This document shows, in pieces, positions 5,440 through 9,597 of a stretch of 9,597 bases of DNA. A program made the position numbers and the translations under genes. The DNA comes from Gammaproteobacteria bacterium. Lineage in GTDB: Bacteria > Pseudomonadota > Gammaproteobacteria > HK1. The notes under the pieces are model-generated. The model worked only from the letters and a program-made list of their open reading frames with translations. It ran no database searches and was not told the origin of the DNA. Position 1 is the stretch's first letter. Each line of letters starts with the position of its first letter. The DNA lies in the NCBI GenBank assembly GCA_020444775.1, contig JAGRHX010000468.1, positions 1 through 9,597 of the forward strand. Direction: 5' to 3'.

Positions 5440-6841
5440 ATGAGACTGGCAGCCTCCAAACGCTTGAGCGACGCCGAGAAGGTCCGCCTTCTAGAGGGCA
5501 AGGTCGCCTCGCTCGAGCAACAGCTGGACTGGTTCAAGCGCGAGGTGTTTGGCTGCAAGTTGGAGAAGCGGCGTATCGAGGACTGTCAGGACCAGCCGTT
5601 GTTGAGCGGGTTCGAGCCGGGTGAGGCCACGCCGCACGCCGTCGAGCAGGAGACCCTCACCTATACGAGGCGCAAGCAGCGACTGCGCGACCGACAGTGG
5701 TCTGCGCTTTGGCGACTCGGTGCCGAAGCAGATCATTCGCTGCAAGGTCCCCGAGTTCGAGGGTGAGCAGGCCGACTAGTACGAGGTCATCCGCGAGGAG
5801 GTCACATATCGTCTGGCGTACCGCTCGGCGAGCTACGTGGTCCTCGAGTACGTCCGGCCGGTGCTCAAGCACCGAGCGACCGGCAAGCTGTCCCAGCCGC
5901 CGGCGCCGGCCGCGTTGTGGGACGGCACACTCGCCGATGTGAGCTTTGTCGCCGGCTTGCTGGTGGAGAAGCTGGTCTATCACCAGCCCCTGTACCGTCA
6001 GCATCAGCGCCTGGAACGCGAAGGCATCACGCTCTCACGCACCACCTTGAGCAACTTGGTGCATCACGGCATCACGCCGCTCGAACCCATCTACCAAGCG
6101 CAGTTCGCGCAGGTCCTGCAGAGCAAGGTGCTGGCGATTGACGAGACGCCGGTCAGGGCCGGGCTCGAACAGCCCGGCAAGATGCGACTCGCCTGGTACT
6201 GGCCCATCTACGGTCAGGACGACGAGGTCGTCTTAACCTTCTCTCGCTCGCGCGGTCACAAGCATCTGCTCGCCACGCTCGGGGCGTTCAACGGCAAAAT
6301 CATCGCCGATGGGCACAGCGCGTACCGCGCCTATGCCAGCCAATGCCGGGGCACGACCCTCGCGCAATGCTGGACCCACTCCCGCCGCGAGTTCGTCAAG
6401 GCCGAGAACGCCGAGCCCGACGCGGTTGCCCAGGCCCTCGATTACATCGGCCAGCTCTATCAAATCGAGGCGCACATCAAGGACAAGCAGTTCGACCTCG
6501 CCAAGACTCAGCAGATGCGCGCCGAGCAATCCAAGCCCATCGTCGATGCTTTCTTCACCTGGTGCGAGCAACAGTGTCAGCGCATGGATCTGGTGCCGAG
6601 CAATCCCTTGAGCAAGGCGCTGAAATACGTCCGCGACCGGGAACAGGCCCTGCGCCTGTTCCTAGCCGATCCGGAACTCCCGATGGACACCAACCATGTC
6701 GAGCGCACCCTGCGGGTCATTCCGATGGGTCGGAATTATCGCAGCCTCGCGATTATGCAAGGTTGGCGATCGCGCCACATCGCTCGCGCGCGGGTGTCTC
6801 CGATGATCTCGCCTTCGTCGGCGCACCGTTGCCTTGCATAA
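5440..6841 (+). pseudogene. tnpC: IS66 TnpC (Orf3) DDE transposase: frameshift, amber codon, lost C-terminus
   Basis: The N-terminus (MRLAASKRLSDAEKVRLLEG, then KVASLEQQLDWFKREVFGCK) is the coiled-coil region of IS66 transposases. Near 5680 the frame changes: the family sequence continues as DCATDSGLRFGDSVPKQIIR in the next frame. That frame meets TAG at 5777-5779 (in QAD-stop-YEVIREEV, where Gln or similar is expected), then is open to 6841. The catalytic domain looks complete: VLAIDETPVRAG (first Asp), KIIADGHSAYRAY (second Asp), LAQCWTHSRREF, and NHVERTLRVIPMGRN (Glu). After GRN at about 6738 the usual C-terminal tail is replaced by unrelated residues that overlap the inverted repeat of the RIT element. 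It cannot give an active transposase. Confidence 0.9.
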
Positions 6842-6844
6842 TCG
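6750..6844. repeat. 13-bp perfect inverted repeat pair upstream of the recombinase trio
   Basis: CGATTATGCAAGG at 6750-6762 is the exact reverse complement of CCTTGCATAATCG at 6832-6844, leaving 69 bp between them. The likeness goes on weakly inward, both arms ending in a GCGCC-type stretch. The pair lies where the IS66 tnpC loses its family sequence and 45 bp before the first recombinase start, so it likely marks the left end of the RIT element and could be the site bound by its recombinases. Confidence 0.7.
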
Positions 6845-6889
6845 ATGGTGCTCTTCTTCGACGTCCACTCGTCATGAAGGAGAGTCGCC

Positions 6890-8152
6890 ATGTCAGCGCA
6901 ACGATGTTCCGAGCTTTCGCGCACGACCGATGACTGGTTCACTGGCACCGTGCTCTTCTCCCACAGGGATGCCTACGTAGCTTGGCTGACGAGCCGCGGT
7001 TACGCGCGCGGTACCGTTGATTACTATCTGCGCGCCGTGGCGCACTTCGCGCACTGGAGCGCGCATCGCGTCCGTACGTTGGCGGAGATAGACGAGCCGC
7101 TCATGCGCCGATTCGTCGACGCGCATCTGCCATCTTGTCGCTGTGCGCGACACTGTGTTCGCACGCGCACTATGGCTCGGGCTGCGTTGCGGCAGCTGCT
7201 CGCGTGGTTGCGATCGCAAGGACAGCTCTCGCCGCCGCCGCCGCGCACGCCACCGGAGATCGCGACAGAGCTCGAAGCTTTTGAGCACCACCTCACGTCG
7301 GTCCGCGGTCTACGGGAAGTGACTCGGCAGTTTCAGCTCAAGCACGTGCGGGCTCTTCTCCTTGCCCATCTCGCTGACGGAACGGTCGAGCTGGCAGCGC
7401 TCACCCCTTGTGACATCGGGCGATTCGTACACCAGCACACGGCGGGCTGGAAACCCGCATCGATCAGACAGGTGTGCGTGGCGCTGCGTAGCTACCTGCG
7501 ATTCAAAGCCGGACAAGGCATCAATACGACACCTCTGGTTGCCGCGTTGCCACGGATTGCACAGTGGCGATTGAGTGGCTTGCCGCGCGCCCTCTCTCCA
7601 CAGGAGGTCAAGCAACTCCTCGGCGCCTTCGACCGTCGCACGGCGACGGGGCGACGCGATTTTGCGATCGCCCGCTGCTACCTCGACCTGGGGTTGCGCA
7701 CCGCGGAAGTTACGCGCCTGCAACTCGATGATATCGATTGGAGCGCTGGCCAAGTGCGCATCCGCGGCAAGGGCCAGCGCATCAACGTGCTGCCATTGCC
7801 CATGTCGACCGGTCGTGCGATCACCGCCTACTTACGGCACGGGCGAGCACACTCGGCGAGCCGGGCGCTGTTCCTTCGCTATCGACCGCCATGCAGCAAG
7901 CCGGCGACGACCGAGACCATGCGCGGCGCAATCCGTAACGCAGCCCGTCGCTGCGGCCTCGCCCAGCGCGTGACCGGCACTCACATCTTGCGCCACACCG
8001 TCGCGCAGCGCCTCGTCGACCAGGGCGTTTCATTCAAGGCAATCGCCGATCTCTTGCGCCATCGCAACCTCGATACAACGACGATCTACGCCAAGGTCGA
8101 CCTCACCGCGCTGACCACCGTAGCAGCGCCGTGGCCTGGGAGCCAATCATGA
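6890..8152 (+). CDS. ritA: Tyrosine site-specific recombinase, first of RIT trio
   Basis: This 420-aa protein should cut and rejoin DNA through a 3'-phosphotyrosine link. The N-terminal half carries two stretches that look like core-binding (SAM-like) segments (about 20-110 and 125-220); the catalytic domain runs from about 235. The active-site set is complete: R270 in LGLRTAEV, K294 in RGKGQR, H365 and R368 in THILRHT, H391 in LLRHRNLDTTT and the nucleophile Y400 in IYAKVD, nine residues after H391 as in XerD. It is longer than typical XerC/D (about 300 aa), fitting RitA. AAGGAG at 6877-6882, 7 nt before the ATG, supports the start. Its stop overlaps the next start, so all three recombinases are probably made from one message and coupled. 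Confidence 0.92.
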   Translation: MSAQRCSELSRTTDDWFTGTVLFSHRDAYVAWLTSRGYARGTVDYYLRAVAHFAHWSAHRVRTLAEIDEPLMRRFVDAHLPSCRCARHCVRTRTMARAALRQLLAWLRSQGQLSPPPPRTPPEIATELEAFEHHLTSVRGLREVTRQFQLKHVRALLLAHLADGTVELAALTPCDIGRFVHQHTAGWKPASIRQVCVALRSYLRFKAGQGINTTPLVAALPRIAQWRLSGLPRALSPQEVKQLLGAFDRRTATGRRDFAIARCYLDLGLRTAEVTRLQLDDIDWSAGQVRIRGKGQRINVLPLPMSTGRAITAYLRHGRAHSASRALFLRYRPPCSKPATTETMRGAIRNAARRCGLAQRVTGTHILRHTVAQRLVDQGVSFKAIADLLRHRNLDTTTIYAKVDLTALTTVAAPWPGSQS

Positions 8153-9096
8153 ACGCTCCGGCCACCATGCACGAGAAGGTGGAGCGATACCTGCTGCACC
8201 GACGCCACGCCGGATACGTGCTTCGTATCGAAGGCAAACAGCTGATCGCGTTCGCCCAGTTCGCTGACAACAGTGGACATCGCGGCCCCTTGACTCTCGA
8301 CCTCGCCTCGCGCTGGGCCACCGCATCGAGACGGCCCAGTCACCTGACCGCCGCGCGTCGCATCGAAGTGCTGCGCGGGTTCGCACGCTACTGCCAGCAG
8401 TTCGATCCCGACACCGTCATCCCGCCGTTGCGGCTCTTCGGCCGCGGGCACCGTCGCCTGACACCGCACATCTACATGGACGCCGAGTTGCAGGCGCTGC
8501 TCGAGGCGACCGCCACGTTGCATCCCTCCGGCAGTCTGCGAGGCGCTTGTTGCCGAGCCATCTTCGGACTGATCGCCGCCAGCGGTTTGCGACTGGGAGA
8601 GGCTACTGCGCTCACGCGTGACGACGTAGACCTCGAACGGGGCGTACTGTTGATCCGCCACGCTAAGTTCGGCAAGTCTCGTTGGGTGCCGTTACATCCG
8701 ACCACGACAGCGGAGCTGCATCGCTATGCGCAACAGCGCGATCGCGATCCTCGCAGTCAGCACATTGAGGCATTCTTCGTCAGCCACCAAGGGCGACCGG
8801 CTCGTGTCGAGAGCATCGAGTATGCGTTTCGACAGCTACGCCGCCAACTGCAGTGGAGCGCTCGCGGCGGTCATCCGGCACCGCGCATCCATGATCTTCG
8901 GCACACCTTCGTATGTCGCACCCTGCAGCGCTGGTACGAGCAGGACATGGACATCGGCCGCAACATCCTCGCGCTGTCCACCTACCTCGGCCATGCCAAG
9001 ATCACCGACACCTATTGGTATGCGACCGCGACTCCCGAGCTTCTGGCGCTCGCCGCTGGCCGCTTCGAGCGCTTCGCAAAGGGGGCGCGACCATGA
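8149..9096 (+). CDS. ritB: Tyrosine site-specific recombinase, second of RIT trio
   Basis: A 315-aa tyrosine recombinase. The N-terminal part (about 8-90) is the core-binding domain; the catalytic domain starts near 105. Active-site residues are R148 in SGLRLGEA, K173 or K176 in HAKFGKSRW, H248 and R251 in HDLRHTF, H282 in YLGHAKITDT and Y291 (YWY), nine residues after H282. Y289 is the other nearby tyrosine but has the wrong spacing. The ATG at 8149 is preferred to the GTG at 8131 because it makes the ATGA overlap with the gene before and has GGGAG at 8138-8142, 6 nt upstream. It probably works with the other two recombinases on the same ends. Confidence 0.92.
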   Translation: MNAPATMHEKVERYLLHRRHAGYVLRIEGKQLIAFAQFADNSGHRGPLTLDLASRWATASRRPSHLTAARRIEVLRGFARYCQQFDPDTVIPPLRLFGRGHRRLTPHIYMDAELQALLEATATLHPSGSLRGACCRAIFGLIAASGLRLGEATALTRDDVDLERGVLLIRHAKFGKSRWVPLHPTTTAELHRYAQQRDRDPRSQHIEAFFVSHQGRPARVESIEYAFRQLRRQLQWSARGGHPAPRIHDLRHTFVCRTLQRWYEQDMDIGRNILALSTYLGHAKITDTYWYATATPELLALAAGRFERFAKGARP

Positions 9097-9597
9097 ACAG
9101 CGACGTTACGACTTCTGCCGACCTCGGCACCTTGTTGCAGCGATTCTTCGTCGAGTATCTGCTCAATCAACGTGGTGCGAGCGCACGCACGATCGCGGCC
9201 TATCGCGATACCTTCCGACTGCTGCTCGAGTTCCTGGTGCGCGCACTCGGCAAGCATCCAGACGCCCTCTCACTCGCAGACTTGAGTGCGCCGCATGTAC
9301 TCGACTTCCTCGCGTACCTTGAAGCCGAGCGTCACAACTGCCCGCGCAGTCGCAATGCACGCTTGGCCGCGATCCGATCCTTCATGCGCTACGTCGCACT
9401 GCGCGACCCGGCGTTCCTCGCCTCAACCGAGCCGGTTCTCGCTATACCCATGAAGCGCTTTGAACGTCCGCTGGTCGGGTTCCTCGCTCGCGAGCATATC
9501 GAGGCGCTGCTTGTCGCCCCAGACCCGAGCACCTGGAGTGGACGACGCGATCGGGCCATGTTCGCGACCCTCTACAACACCGGCGCGCGCGTCTCGG
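9093..9597 (+). CDS. ritC: Tyrosine site-specific recombinase, third of RIT trio (cut by window edge)
   Basis: The reading frame is open from the ATG at 9093 to the window end, 168 codons. The N-terminus shows a core-binding domain: LLQRFFVEYLLNQRGASART (14-33) then IAAYRDTFRLLLEFL, a pattern usual in XerC/D-like and Tn554-type recombinases, followed by SRNARLAAIRSFMRYVALRD (86-105). The catalytic domain starts near 130 (FLAREHIEALLVAPD), and TLYNTGARVS ends with what should be the first active-site arginine, R166. The remaining active-site residues lie outside the window. AAAGGGGG at 9078-9085 precedes the start by 7 nt, and the ATG overlaps the previous stop. Confidence 0.9.
   Translation, partial: MNSDVTTSADLGTLLQRFFVEYLLNQRGASARTIAAYRDTFRLLLEFLVRALGKHPDALSLADLSAPHVLDFLAYLEAERHNCPRSRNARLAAIRSFMRYVALRDPAFLASTEPVLAIPMKRFERPLVGFLAREHIEALLVAPDPSTWSGRRDRAMFATLYNTGARVS

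Larger units (their letters stand above)
4773..6749 (+). mobile_element. IS66-family element, degenerate and truncated
   Basis: The order tnpA, tnpB, tnpC on one strand, with an ATGA overlap between tnpA and tnpB, defines the IS66 family. Damage is clear: a frameshift in tnpA near 4912, a frameshift in tnpC near 5680, an amber codon in tnpC at 5777-5779, and loss of family-like sequence after about 6738, where the RIT element seems to begin. The left tip lies somewhere in 4583-4772 and is not located; the right tip would be beyond the RIT element, outside the window. It cannot move on its own. Confidence 0.85.
6750..9597 (+). mobile_element. Recombinase-In-Trio (RIT) element, left part
   Basis: Three different tyrosine recombinase genes follow each other on one strand, each pair joined by an ATGA stop-start overlap (8149-8152 and 9093-9096). 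This fixed trio is the hallmark of RIT elements. The sizes (420 aa, 315 aa, third incomplete) fit the ritA, ritB, ritC order. The left border is placed at the 13-bp inverted repeat within the damaged tnpC; the exact junction may lie up to about 15 bp before it. The right border is outside the window. Confidence 0.85.

Noticed and set aside
5837..6841. Separate 334-aa transposase starting at a GTG at 5837
   Set aside because: The family sequence continues upstream of this GTG in the same frame as far as the amber codon, so it is a fragment of tnpC, not a gene with its own start.
7310..8661. Minus-strand frames of 147 and 191 aa opposite the recombinases
   Set aside because: They are antisense shadows in GC-rich coding DNA; the plus-strand frames have complete tyrosine recombinase active sites.

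Overview
This is a mobile-DNA window from a GC-rich bacterium, most likely a beta- or gammaproteobacterium. That guess rests on the IS5-type and IS66-type transposases, the primase-helicase/AlpA backbone and the codon use; nothing in the window fixes the genus. No housekeeping gene, tRNA, rRNA or CRISPR array was seen.

Region 1 (1-192): the 5' end of an IS5-family transposase on the minus strand, cut off by the window edge, with its probable outer tip near 192. Region 2 (193-4582): a minus-strand block that looks like the replication and regulation core of an integrative element or satellite prophage. In transcription order it holds a 266-aa protein with a helix-turn-helix-like tail, an AlpA-type small regulator, a 635-aa Prim-Pol primase fused to a RepA/AAA-type helicase, a 211-aa protein, a 69-aa protein overlapping it in another frame, and an orphan ORF running into the IS5 end. 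Two non-coding signals stand out. A pair of 21-bp tandem repeats lies just upstream of alpA. The 254-bp gap after the primase-helicase holds a 12-bp inverted repeat beside eight copies of a short motif, mostly 11 bp apart, and is a candidate replication origin.

Region 3 (about 4583-6749, plus strand): a dead IS66-family element with tnpA, tnpB and tnpC in the usual order. Only tnpB is intact. tnpA has a 1-nt frameshift. tnpC has a frameshift, an in-frame amber codon and a lost C-terminus. Region 4 (about 6750 to the window end, plus strand): three tyrosine recombinase genes joined by ATGA overlaps (420 aa, 315 aa, and a third cut by the window edge). This is the layout of a Recombinase-In-Trio (RIT) element. 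A 13-bp perfect inverted repeat lies just upstream of the first gene, at the place where tnpC loses its family-like C-terminus.

The likely history is nested: an IS66 element landed beside the upstream end of the integrative-element core, decayed, and was hit by a RIT element, while an IS5 element landed at the other end. The backbone's own integrase is not visible. The RIT recombinases probably move the RIT itself rather than the backbone. The best candidate for an undescribed system is the phased-repeat and hairpin region next to the primase-helicase, together with the conserved-looking small proteins that follow it.
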